Shown piece after piece: positions 34,968 to 47,651 of a stretch of 64,000 nucleotides of DNA. The translations under genes were made by a program, and so were the position numbers. The notes beneath the pieces are model-generated. The model was not told the origin of the DNA. It saw only the letters and a program-made list of their open reading frames with translations, and did no database searches. The DNA comes from Anticarsia gemmatalis (Eukaryota > Arthropoda > Insecta > Lepidoptera > Erebidae): positions 4,774,001 to 4,838,000 of the forward strand of contig NC_134751.1 in assembly GCF_050436995.1 (NCBI RefSeq), read 5' to 3'. Numbering within the stretch: the first letter of the stretch is position 1; each line of letters opens with the position of its first letter.

Positions 34968-37855
34968 TCATCTTCTTTGGTATGTACGTAACAACTCTTA
35001 ACCGATTATGTCTTAGAAGATGCGTTTGCTTATTAGTTGTGTTCTACCCATAAAAAAAGGTAATGCTTATCCATAGCAACACTGATCGTCGCAAGCGCAC
35101 CGTGAATTTAGAGAGTCTCACTGAAACATTTGTCATTCTTTATTATCAGCGTATAGAGAAATTTAATTTTAACCCATGGTTATTGACACTGGCCATAAAA
35201 CACATAAGTAACATCTGGGTAATTGGGCAAATCACTGATATTTTTCGCGTTTGTCTCTATGTCTGTTTGTCTGCTTCGATCTTTAAAACTAAGCAACAAA
35301 TTCTTGATATTTTTTTGTAAAATCATTGTTTAAACTGGGCAGGCCGGTAGTATCACATAATATAAAGAACATTACATAATTAAGTAGTTCCTAAATACAC
35401 TTAAAGTTAAATACCAATTTGTGAGATAAGTATCCTAATTAAGAGGCTCATTAGTCTTGGTTCATAATGAACAAACTAATAAAGCAACACTTCCACCTGT
35501 TCTTGGGTGTGAAAATGATAGGCCGTTCGTATCTCTGCGGGTAGCCGCAAATTTTCGCCAATTTCGTACCGGCAAATTGAAAACCATCTTTGTAATTTCA
35601 TTTAGCTTTTCCACTCGTAATTCCTTTAGAGGCGTTTGCGATCGTTCTTAAGTCGTCTTGATGTAAATATTGTGAAATGCTGTTATATTATTTTTGTACT
35701 TTAAAAACTTTATTTTTTTTATTGGCCGTAGAGGAATAAATTTGACGTTTTTGACAGATTCTGTTTACATCGTATTAGAGCATGAGTTTAAAAATATAAT
35801 GTACAATCCATGTTTCAAAAGAGATATTCTCCTTTAAACTATAATCGTAGAATAGACTAGAAGCCCACCGCGAACGAAATTAAATTCCAGTTAACGCTAA
35901 TGAGAAGTCTGGACGCGGTTAAGTGTTAGAGGTCTCTAATGTTTATCTGTTTAGCATAAAATATATTGGGCTAGACTTTGGAATTACTTACAAGCCCCTA
36001 GAATGTATACCACTTCGGTACATAACTTACATACTATCGATTAATGTTACGGGATAATTGTGTTCCTAATTAAATATTATATAAAAGACCCATATTATAT
36101 TTCTCTGTATTAACGGTAGGCTAAGTACCTATAACTAATTACTTTAAAGGATGTCTAGGATAAAATAATCTACCTAGTCATTACTCTTCGAGAATGTATT
36201 GTTGTGTTTAACCACAAAATGGTAATAAATTATAATTCTATTAAGTAACCAATACAATGACGTCACTAAATCGTAACTACCTGTAACAATCCTCGTTCAA
36301 TTATCGCGTCTTTGTAATTAATTTACACTTTCCAGTTCACCATTTTGAATATTAAAACTTGCTGTAAGCCGCTATTATTACAAATGTATATATTATATAC
36401 TTTATGTTTGCACTTGAGAAAGACTAGGTCGACGGCTTACTGCGCCAGAGGTTAAATGCTATTTATAAACGCACTTTTTATCTCCACGTGATGTATTTCG
36501 GATAATTTAATACGTTTACTATTATCTACTTCAATAACAAGTCAACACGTAATTATTTATAATCTGTACTAAGATGTAAAAAAGAAAAAAAATACTTTTG
36601 ACGTTCACATCCATGTTGCCATTATAAAAAAGTAGGTAGGTAACTAAAAAAGCATAAAACCTCTTTTCAAAATTCCGGTCATCAGAAATTGACGCATTCT
36701 ATTCAAAACTGGAAACATAACGGTGTATAAACAAACGATACGTGTGCATACATCACACTCGTTAGGTAAAACCGGCGTAAATCTAGATGTAGCTATTACG
36801 TAACGGCATTGTGTCAATCGCACTGCGACCTTAGCGTCCCTGATAGCAACTACTTAGCCGACATAACCTTGTCGTCCTAATTAATTGCTATTGCTTTCAA
36901 GTTCATTTACGTAATTTCGCTCTCGTTCAATACGAAGTTTAAAATTAGAAAGAAATTAAACTTTCTTTATGCTTTTGTTTTCGCTGATTGTTTTTTTGAA
37001 AGCAATGAAATATTCAATTGAAGTATGCTTACTTTTTAAAGGCTATAGACAGATAACGATAGTACAGCAATGTGATAGAATATATTTAAGAGATTCTTTA
37101 TAAAAGTACGTACCTAGTCACGTAAATAAATAAAATAATTGTCCTGTTGTATAATTTTGGAAAAATGCGTCATAGAATATTGTCTGAATATTATACCTTT
37201 TAACCAATATTTAAGGAAACGGACAACTGTATTTTCCTGTTTTAATTTACTGGAAGTATACCTAAATGTGCCCAAATACAAATATTATCGAAACTTCTAT
37301 AGTTTGTAATTATTTACTTATCTTTAATTATTGACAATAACAAAAACAGTGCCGGGTATTGATAAATTTTGTCAATTGTTGCCACACGAATTGTTTATTT
37401 TTAAGAAAAACATTCAGTATTTTTATCGAAATTAATTGTTAAAAAATAGGTAGGTTAGGTACATAAATTGATAATAATTAATATTTTATTGCAGGCTTTT
37501 AGATCGAGAGATCTGAAGTTTAATCTGATAAATCCTATATCGTTAAAAATTAGGTATGTGCGAAAAAGATGTGTTCTTGAAGATAATTTCGGAAAGGATG
37601 TTGTGTATTAAAATATTTTCTTTTTATTAGATATCGTGCATATAAATAACATTTAACAAAGATAACACACTTATCTGTTTATCAACAAACACCTACGGTA
37701 TAATGACTCTACTAATTTATTTAATTTCGTTATGTAACTGCTAAGTCAAAAGTTCAATGATAAAAACGATGTCGCGAACTCGTTAGTACTACTTACTTAT
37801 CGAAAAAGTGCCAGATTCTTGAATATAGGTAATTATTGGGGTTTAAAGTCTTTTA

Positions 37856-37982
37856 CCCTTGGTTTCTGAGGTACATTTAGCGGTAGTTTATCTATTCAAT
37901 AGCCTTAAAACTCATATAAAGAAACGCTTTTGAATAGATAAACTACTGTTAAATGTAGGTACCTACTCAAAACCTGGGGGTT
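37856..37982. mobile_element. Hairpin MITE family A, copy 2
   Basis: GGTTTCTGAGGTACATTTAG, GCGGTAGTTTATCTATTCAA, a loop, then TTGAATAGATAAACTACTGT, TAAATGTAGGTACC and an outer AAAACCTGGGGG. This is the fullest copy, showing inner and outer inverted segments. Confidence 0.88.
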
Positions 37983-40900
37983 AATGAGTTATTGTAACTG
38001 TTAGGGAAAATGATGTCGATCAGTAAATATAAACAGGAAATCTCTATTGATAAATACATAAAAGTATGGAATAGCTGGCTAGCTTTCTATGGCTTCGCAT
38101 CCTTGTTCAAAACACAATGCTATATTTATATTTGACTAACAGAATGACCCGACTTCCGTATAGGTACTTATAGTACAATGTTATATCCCGTATCCATATA
38201 TTTTTTTAATTTAAGTTTTGTCGTTCAAAAGTTACGCGCGATCATATGTTTCGGTAATTCATTTTTATTTAAAAGATCGATGAACACCCGGGATTAACCT
38301 ATCTATTTGCTAAATTGCATTAAAATCGCTTCAGGGGACAATCGCATTTATAATATTCGTGTTTTTTTTCTGTACTTGGAGACTAAGGATTCTAAAAAAC
38401 CCTAGTAATATGCTTCATCATATAACCCAGTCACTCCATATCTCGTTCATTCGTCCAGTTATTAAATTTAATAGGAAAATTGAGTTATGTGTGATTTACA
38501 CTGGGTCGGTTGCGCCATGTATCGTCCCATGACATCCCGTGGGTGTCGTAAATAACGAATAAGGGCTTATGCCGGGTGAATTAGACTGGGTTTTACAGTA
38601 CTATAATGTTCAGGTGTAATTGAAACCATGCATTGCATGATTAGCTACCAGTCTTAGAGATATATAAATTCAAATATCGTAGTAAAAAGGCACAAATAAA
38701 AATGAAAACATTTGAAAAAAAAACTGAGACTATGAAATGCTCATTGATTTACACTAGGGGTTAGGTTAAGAGATAGTTTTTCAGCTTATCAATAAGTGTT
38801 AGATATCTTATCCGATAGATAAAGGTCAGCAAATTTATGTCTAAAACTGACAAAATTTCACAGAAATTGTGACACGGGCCTAAGGATTTTAATTACAGAT
38901 TATAGTTGTAAAATAGACAACAGATAATATTTTTAAAAGAGATAGCATCAGTTTATGTTACTAATTGATTTTTTTGTATTACGTCTCCAAAATGTCTAGG
39001 TGTAATTAACAAAACATATTCCATTAAAAATGATTAACAGATAAAATATGACAAATAAGCATTATCATATCATCGTAGGAGCACTGAATTTATGAACTAT
39101 TCCATTACCTAGAGTAGCTAAATTTAATTTTGTAAAAACACTACAAGTAGGTAGGTACCTAATTTCTAACACAATATATCATGACGTGAGAAGTTTGTAA
39201 TCCATCAAGTAAACTGACCCATATCTTAATGTTAGTTGAGTCATTCTTCCGTTAGATAAAACTATAAAATATAGATACTGTTTATAATATGTCAATATTA
39301 TTTCAGTTTTTTTATATTTAGAGAAAGGCTGTTTACTAACATACCTTTGCCAAAAACCATAGAGCTTAGTTTGCATCACAGACTATTTTTTTATAGTGTT
39401 GGTATTATTGCATGCTCAATATTTCAAATTAACATTTTCGTGTGCCATTATAGACCAATTAGTTTTCTACAATAAATCACTAATCACTCTTTCAAGTAGC
39501 GTACTGTTCCAGTTCATGTAAGAAAATCAAAAAGCATGCAAGTAGAACGTCTGGTGCGTTACAGAACGAATTATTCATGACTTTTAGCATAATGGACACC
39601 GGCCGCACGTAAAAGTGTAGTTTCATTGACACACTTTTTTAAAACTCATAATGTTTCAAATCGATTGCTGGGGAAATTTTATTCAGTCGCTTCTGTGAAT
39701 GACTCGATTTGGTCTCAGAAAGCTGTCGGCAATAATCCGATTTAACAAAAGACACTGGCCTTATTTATATGGCACAGCGAGTAAAAAAAAAACATTATTT
39801 CAAAAAAAGGAATGTTTTAACTACATTAATATGCATATGTTATCAATGTTGTAGTATTTTTTAGTCGCCTACTATTCCAATAATTCAAAACAATGTACGA
39901 ATCGACTATCGGCGGTGCGGGCCATGTAATAATATTTCGTTATCACCACGGTATAAGTCGATTATTCGACCGTGAGCGAATAAAATTTATCGCTTGATAA
40001 CACTTAACTAACTGAACGGTTTTTGTATTGGATAGTGTTGTTACATAATATGCTTTCGCCACTGGGTGAAACTGGCTGGATCGAATCCGGTTGCAGTTTT
40101 GAAACTTGCATGTATCTGTCACGGCACATATCTAGTTTAAATGTTGAGGTCGTCTGTCCTCAAATATCCCCACAAGTCGTGGCTGTAGAATTATATCAGA
40201 GTATGAAAGATAATTCAATCGATTGACCTATCGAATGATATCAGAAAAGCTTACAGGAGTGGAACTGACATTTGATACAAATTTCGAAATTTTTGAGAGC
40301 ATGATAATCTTAAGATAACTATTAACAAGCTTGTAATCTATACTCGATATAAAATACCTATCTTTAATAATACATTACGACTGCATTTATGTCTGTTAGA
40401 TGTTGCTAAGCTAATTCTCTGCGCTATATTCTTACAAGTAATTATTAAAACCTATAAAACTGATTGACTGTAATGAACGTCCTCTTCAATCACTGCATGT
40501 CCTTACAAGCGAGCATAATACATTACAACGAGGAAAATCATCAATTTATACACATAGAATCCTGCATTCTTTATTTAATTAATTTATGTGAAACAATTTA
40601 ACGACGCCATCTTAGAAAATCACTGACTGACATTTGATTCAGGGGTTGTAAACAGGGCTATTTTGATTTGTTGTTTTCTTTCGGTAGAACTCGTTTTTTA
40701 ACCGACTTTAAAAAAGAAGGAAATTTTAAATTCGACCATAACTTCTCTGAAAAGAATCTGATCATAACATTTTAATGCGGTTACTTCTTTAACTGATTTT
40801 GAGCAGTCAGACAGAATATAAAAGATAGAAAGAAAGTAAGTAGGTTCATAATATCTTTAGCTCTATATCCACTCGCTATATCGTGTGGGGCTACAAACCC

Positions 40901-42129
40901 CAGCATCTAAAGAAAAAATGCGGGCGTGTCTCTACCTAGCCCTTAGGCAGTACACATGATGTAATGACATATTATTTATAACTGTATCCGTAAACCGGAT
41001 TCCAAAGTCAAAGAGAGCTCAAAATTCCGGTACATTCCGAAAAACCGGTTTATATTCAGCCATGACTTGTCTATCGATAATTATTTTGATATAAATATTC
41101 ATTATATACAAACTGTATGTGCATCACGGTTCGTGCAACAGTTGAAGGTGACCCGACTACCTTTGCCTGTCCGACATATGAACTCGACAAGGTTTGAGAA
41201 TATTACATAACATGTCGGATTATTATTTTACGTGAGAGCAATTTTGCACTTGTTTGGTTTCCTTTTAAGTTTCACATTGTATTGCGCAGAATATTTACTT
41301 ATACACTTTAAAATATAGGTACATTAGGTACGCAGTATAAAAGGCGGGATTTTAAATTTAAGACAGCTGTCAAATATCTAATAGAGATGTATTTTTCCGT
41401 TGTTTAGTTCATTCGCAATCCGGGCTTGAAGCCGAATTCCGCTGGCACATTATAATATTTTAAGCCGCGTTTTTTCGACTGCTAAGCAACCATTCGAAAC
41501 AAAAGTCCAAGATATACCTTCTTATACATTTTCGTTGACAGAAGCAGACGTTAAAAAGTAATTGACAAAAGATCGAAAAAGTTAGTCTCAACTCTATGGT
41601 TCATAAAACTATACGGCACCAATATTATTTTTTATTCATTAACACATATAACACCTTATTTAAACGTAAATAACATAACAAAAAAAATATACAATGTGTC
41701 TGTAACAGGAAAATACGTTTTTCCTGTAAGTACATTAACGTGTAATTCTCTCAATGTAGATGCGAAAATTATTGTTATTGAATTATTGATTAATACAACT
41801 AATGCTGCATTCCCTTAAGAGATTGAGCTTCAAGGCTGTTCTAACTAGGATTGACATTAACGCGAAGAAAACTTTTCGATCGGTAACTATATTGGCAGAT
41901 CGCAATGAACTGTGGTAGTAGTAAATAGTGTAGGTATGTTATTTTTGAAATCAACATGTCTTTATTGTATTATTGACATTCAAAAACGTTCTGTAGATAT
42001 CTCTATGTTCGGGAGGAATTATACCAGCTTTAATTATGCAGTCCTAAAAGGGCATATCTCTCACTAGCGGCCGTCGACGATATTGTCAGCATGGCCTTTA
42101 GTGTTCCCGTTTTTACAATATTTATTATT

Positions 42130-42285
42130 GCTGCTTAGACGTAAAGTCGTAGCGTGATGCTGTATCGCCAATAGCCTGCCAACAAACGGACTATTCTACA
42201 CAAAAAAATATTAATTTTGCGACCATTGGTTCCTGAGTTTATTCAAACATCTCTTTAGTTTTATAATATTAGTAGTGTAGATTAC
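42130..42285 (+). repeat. RTE-like retroelement tail
   Basis: Shares AAGTCGTAGCGTGATGCTGT, TTGCGACCATTGGTTCCTGA and the TTATAATATTAGTAG end with the 11234-11482 copy. Confidence 0.55.
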
Positions 42286-43183
42286 TAAGCCATAAAATAT
42301 GCCCTTTTGGAACAACATATGGTATATTCTGTTGTTATCAAAACAACTTCTGTTGTAATAGAAATATAACGATATAATCACAAAGTCGGAAATCTATATC
42401 GATTAGATCGAATAACCGATACATAAATACCAAATAATATCTGATACTGTATTCTTAGAACTTATTACAGGTCAGGAAATACCGGGAATTAAACAAATAT
42501 CAACATCAAAGCGCTTTTAAAAGATAATCCGAAGGTTTTTGATACAAAAGAACCGCAATTTAATATTTTGTTTTAAACTCTGTTTTAGAGGAAGGAAAAA
42601 CATCAGAAAGTTAATGTTTTTAATACTGTTGAGATATCTGAACGGATCTTTTGGAGAGTTTGATTTTGTAAATGTTTTTAAAGACCTCTGTTGTACTTAC
42701 TTATTCTTTCTAGTAAGGATTTTAAAAGTCAGGATTCGAAAATATTTCCATTTCAGTGCCGAAACGTCAAGAAAACGAATGCAAAAGGCAGACAAGTCTG
42801 ATAGCGTTTAATTTTATCTCCGTGTAATTTTAATTAATTAAAACGCGCAAGTTTGTCATGAAACTTTTCATTAGCCTTATATTTTTGTTTTTAATCGGGA
42901 TTGTGATTGAAAATGCCTGTTTACGTAAAATTGTTTTAAATTACAAACGTCATAAAGTAAACCCGTGACGGATGGAAAGGCATGCGTTTAGTAAATTTTC
43001 TTACAATTTTTTTTACGTAACACCGTAGCTATCGGTTGCCACGTGTCGCTTATCGGCTCCATGTGAGTTTTCGCTACGTCGCCATAAAAAAATCATATAA
43101 AAATCCGTTGCGAATTCATGGTATAACGTTCTTTGTGTTTGCTTAGTTATTTTGGATGTATAGGGATGAAATAGTAAGCACTA

Positions 43184-43460
43184 TGTGCTCCGTGGCGCAG
43201 TGGTTTAGGTCGCCACGCCACTACCAGTGCGTTGGGATGTCGTAGGTTCGATTCCCACGCGGAATTGTGTGCTCCGTGGTGCAATGCTTAAGGTGGTTGC
43301 CACGCCACTACCAGTGTGTCGGGATGTCGTAGGTTCGATTCCCATACGGAAAAAAAATTTTTGGGCGATTGACAAAAATAGTTGTTTCGGGTCTGGTTGC
43401 ACTTTGTGTCCGCTGTTTGTATGTTTGTAAAAGTCCCCGCGACACAAGAGCAAGTGTTAG
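43184..43460 (+). mobile_element. Dimeric tRNA-headed SINE
   Basis: Head unit 1 at 43184-43266 (GCTCCGTGGCGCAGTGG, B box GGTTCGATTCCC) is followed at once by head unit 2 at 43267-43349 (GCTCCGTGGTGCAATGC, same B box). One A-run and one tail (TAAAAGTCCCCGCGACACAAG) follow. The minus-strand frame over it reads GIEPTTS twice; such peptides in gene models are artefacts of this SINE head. Confidence 0.85.
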
Positions 43461-43974
43461 TGCGAGAAATGTCTTTAAAAAAATCTGTAATGTTTTTAAT
43501 AAAGAGATACTTTAAAGAGCATTATTTGATCTTCTTCCCACAAATCGGTTCTTCGACAAACAGAACGTTTATGCCAAAACTACACTTCTAAATCCTATTT
43601 CAGAAAGCAGTGTAACTATAGTAAGCCTTATTTTCGTTTCGCCATTCCCTTGAAGCATTAAATCTGGTTCAGTATGCTCTAATTTACGAAACTACTCACA
43701 AGTCCTCCTTTGATCTCGTCTCAAACGATCCTTAAGTAGGTGAGTTGTCATTAAAGTTAACTTGAACAGGCACAGGAATATCTTACACATTATGATTCTA
43801 GATTTAGGAGTGACTAACAGTACTAATAGTAGTTAGTCACTAAAGATTTACTCGTACGCGTCCTGAATTACCCTTAGTGGTCTTTGTTTAGTAAAAATAC
43901 CCAATTTTATTGTTATAAATGTATGAATATACTCTTTTTGCCAATTGGTAGCGTATGAGACTGCTGACAAACTC

Positions 43975-44038
43975 TCGGTTTCTGACGTATATTTAGTGGT
44001 AGTTTATCTATTCGATAGTGTTGAAACTCATAAAAAAA
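43975..44038. mobile_element. Hairpin MITE family A, half copy
   Basis: CTCGGTTTCTGACGTATATT, TAGTGGTAGTTTATCTATTC, then AAACTCATAAAAAA. The right arm is missing. Confidence 0.7.
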
Positions 44039-44521
44039 CAGTCTCATATAAAAAAGAGGTCTCATTTTCGCTCTAAGGGTCGGAATGTGCTATTTGGCAT
44101 TTCACATTTTCTGCTCTGAATATGTCTTACTGAAGGTATACTGTACATGACAATATATTCTTCTGCAACATTTAACAAATGTCATAACAATTCCATCACT
44201 TTTTTATTAGATTCCTGTACGAAACTTAAAACGTACATTGTCATAGAGAAGATCTACTTCTTATCTTTCTAACTTGTTATGAAAGTGCTACGAGGGAAAG
44301 GGACAAAATGCATTAATAGCCTGAAACCCAAAGCGATTACTATTGGTGTTTAAAGCCCATCAGTTTACCTAATGGTAGACTAGCAGACTGGACTGGAAAG
44401 TGACAATTTAATCTAGAGATATTAAAATAATGACAGATTCAGCCATGTTCAATAAACGTTAAACATAGGTGAAGTTATTAAAGTGAGATATTTGACAAGG
44501 AAAGTTTGTAAGGATCCTACT

Positions 44522-44595
44522 AAGTGGCGTTCTTTGGTCTGCATACCCCTATGGGAAAAAAGGCGTGACAATATGTATGTATGTGTGTATGTATA
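44522..44595 (+). repeat. Dispersed GGGAAAAAGGCGTGA repeat
   Basis: TGGCGTTCTTTGGTCTGCAT, CCCCTATGGGAAAAAAGGCG, then a TATG-rich tail. Related degraded copies lie at about 47883-47937, 50886-50945 (inverted or diverged), 54270-54330 and 56465-56522 (inverted). Confidence 0.6.
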
Positions 44596-46760
44596 TTAAA
44601 GATACTCTTAAAACTACAAACTCTAGCCTTTGCGGTTTTTGGTCAGAGTGTGTAGTTTTTTAAGGGTTTTCCCTTGAGGTCTAGCGTCAGACTGTCTAGT
44701 TAGACATGCCGTCACATGCCTGTCTGCCTTGTAATTCAGTGTTTTCACATTTGACGTAACGAAACTACGAAAGCATTTTGTATTCCCTAAAACAAAAACT
44801 ACTAGATACTTACAAGATTGTAAGCGTGTACATATTTTTTTTTCTGACCATTGTTGTCCTACATCTAGAATATTCGACAATTAAACCATTAGTCGGAGCA
44901 GTGGTCATCGCACAACGTAAAGACATACATTACGTCCCCAGCGCGCGGTCCATTGTCGCTTATTGCTTATATCCGGCCACACAGATGTATCACACACTGG
45001 ATAACGCAAGAGCGTTCAATTCACGCCAGATTGAGCGCACTTGTACAAGATTGGATCGACTGATGTTCGTAATGGTAAAGTTAAATTAGATTCTGGATTC
45101 TGCTTATAAGAGAAGTTGTATAAGAGATTTGCATACGAAATATGTAGGAATTAAAGTCAGTGAATGATATTTATTACATTATGTCATTTATATATTCAGC
45201 TACGAAGATCTTCAGCCAATATTCTGAATCGTGTATAAGCTAAGAAGTTGTTATTTTACATAAAAAACGAATACTCCTGCTTTTGGTTTTAATTATCTGC
45301 AAGACTTATGTAAATTGTGTAGACAAATCGATTAAGCCCCGGACCAAAGGCAATTTTACTTCAAAAATTAGTTATTTGGTTTTAATTGAAATAGTTTTTA
45401 GAAAATATATAAAGAATGCTTAAATTGAAACGTTTCCGTCATATATATTTGAACATATAGTAATATCATCGTTACGACTAGCCTTTGACAATCTCACCAA
45501 ACCGGTTTTGATGACTTTCGGAAAGACATTTGAATCTGATGAATATTGCAGTATTAATGTATGTCTGTATTTCTGCTACTGCATACTTCGCTCCTTTAAT
45601 GTGCCCTTTTATTATATAAAATAATTGATGTTATGCAATTACTTTACATGACCTTTGGAGAGGGCGAAAATATGGTAGATTTTTCTTTCTAAACACGTTC
45701 AAAATTACGTTGGTGAGCATTGGATATGGTACCTATTAGATCAAGTAGTTCTGAAAAACAATAGCACTAATTAGAAAAAATTAAGTATGAACCCAATCAA
45801 AATCCGATCCCGCATTTAATAATTTAATAGCCTAAAAATAAAAGCAAAACGGTTACGATACTTCTATACCTAAAGCTACAAGAGCTGACCAAAAATAGGT
45901 GTGTTTGGAACTGCCAAACAAAACATGACAATACTACAAAACTATGCAACAAACGAACATTTCCTTAATCTTTATATCTTCGAACCATCGATAGATCTCA
46001 AAACGCGTGAGCATTCCTAGCAGTTACGTGCGGCATTCACGATATAGGAAGTAATCTGAAGCCAGTTGGCACCAGACATCAGCGCCAATTATTCTCATCC
46101 TTGCATGTCCTTGCACATTGTAGGATGCAACTAGTGTGATACTAGACAGCGTAAGATTTGCACGTCGAGTTTGGTTGTTTATGCTTTTATAGCGCGGTTT
46201 AGCAGAGTTGGTGCTGTTGGGTAGCGAGCGTGTGATGTTTAAATTGACTTTGAAAAAGAGTCTTGAAAGTCTTGCAGGATAGACTAGAGTAGTTTTCATG
46301 ACAATTTGTCGATAGCTAGCCGGTTGTTGAAAGTCGATTGTAGTAGGAAATCACATCACAGGTCTGATTTCTTTAATATGAACAAAATTTTGGGAAGTAT
46401 TACAAATTTAAACTAATGCTGAAATCGTCTTTATTAGACACAAGTCCAACATTTTTCACCTTGAAAGTGTCGTCAGCTTATCTTAAAATACAATATAATA
46501 ATCCAAATAATTTTATATTTGATCTATAAATAATTAATAATTAGTGTTATTCTAACGCATAAATTTACATTAACTATAGTACTTTCAAGACCATTTAGAA
46601 TGAATAAAAGCACACTTTCAATACTATCTCATGTCATCTACGAGTATTCGACCTTAATTTCTTAACCAGTTTGGCTCCGTCATGTCTGCGTCCGCTCGGT
46701 GCATCTCGTATTATGATGATAGCAACATAACAAAACTTTATATACACACCTTTATAATTT

Positions 46761-47102
46761 TCTAGCCGCGATTTTGACTATGTAAAAAGATTTTTGGAGG
46801 TAAAAAGTATCCTATGTGTTAATATAGGTTATAAACTATCCGTGTACAAAATTTCATAAATATCTGTTTATTTGTTTTTGAGTAGCAAACGTCTATGTTA
46901 ACATCATTCGCATTTATAATGCTAGCTTCTATCCGCGACTTTATACGAACTAATAGATTTCCCGGGGTGAAAAGAATCCTGTGTGCCGATAAATATCTGT
47001 GTACCAAATATAATTAAAATCCGTTCAGCAGTTTTCGAGTAATTGAGTAACAAACGTCTATCCGAATATCCAAACATTTTTATGCTTAACATTAGTATAG
47101 AT
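46761..47102 (+). repeat. Two tandem degraded RTE-like tails
   Basis: Two consecutive copies (about 46761-46925 and 46926-47102) of the type at 16651-16876. Each has a CCTATGTG/CCTGTGTG box and AGTAGCAAACGTCTA/GAGTAACAAACGTCTA, then a short TA-rich end. Confidence 0.6.
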
Positions 47103-47344
47103 TGTTGGACGATTAATTATCGAATATGATTAGCCTTTGACTTTGCAAAAGGGAAATACAAATTAAATTATCAAACATATTTCATTTATTCTTACGAAAA
47201 TGCCTTAGTCCGGTGGCAAAAGAAATAAATTAATTCTGCAATTATTGTAAGAACTCACAGCACTTCCGCAAACGAAGCAACGCACTTGTTAGTAAAGTGA
47301 ATTATAGGTTTTTAACTATAGTAACAATCCATTACCATTTAGGT

Positions 47345-47651
47345 AGGGCTACCATCCGTCCGGGATTCCCCGGATTTGTCCTAGTTTAGAGGGTATCCGG
47401 GGAGCGTCCGGGGAAGGTTTCATTTGTAGACCGGGTTTTAAAAAATTAGTAAATAAAAAAATTTGGCCTCGCGCGAGACAGGCACTATGCTCGCATACTA
47501 CGATCAACCGACGAACCAAGTATATTCACCGTTCCCCCACTCCTCCCGTCGCGATTGCTCTTCTTGTTGACATGTCCGGCTTTCGGACTCTTAAACCCGG
47601 GGTTTTCACGCGTCTTGTCCGGTTTTCCAAATTTTAGAGATGGCAACCCTA
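47345..47651. mobile_element. hAT-like non-autonomous element
   Basis: Ends (T)AGGGCTACCATC and GATGGCAACCCT(A), flanked by the direct 8-bp repeat ATTTAGGT at 47337-47344 and 47652-47659. It is about 307 bp, CpG-rich inside (GTCCGGGGAGCGTCCGGGG), with no coding frame. An 8-bp duplication with AGGG-type ends suits hAT. Confidence 0.75.

Noticed and set aside
43184..43349. Possible tandem tRNA genes
   Set aside because: A and B boxes are present but no cloverleaf with matching acceptor stem was found, and the unit ends in a SINE tail shared with 13277-14200.
43205..43453. Minus-strand frame with repeated GIEPTTS
   Set aside because: It is translation of the tRNA-like SINE heads, a common false gene model.
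44778..45089. 103-codon plus-strand frame
   Set aside because: A hydrophobic start and mixed remainder, but no recognised domain, no promoter and no neighbouring exon; insufficient support for a gene.
46024..46299. 91-codon minus-strand frame
   Set aside because: No motif and no splice context; it lies beside a MITE family B fragment.
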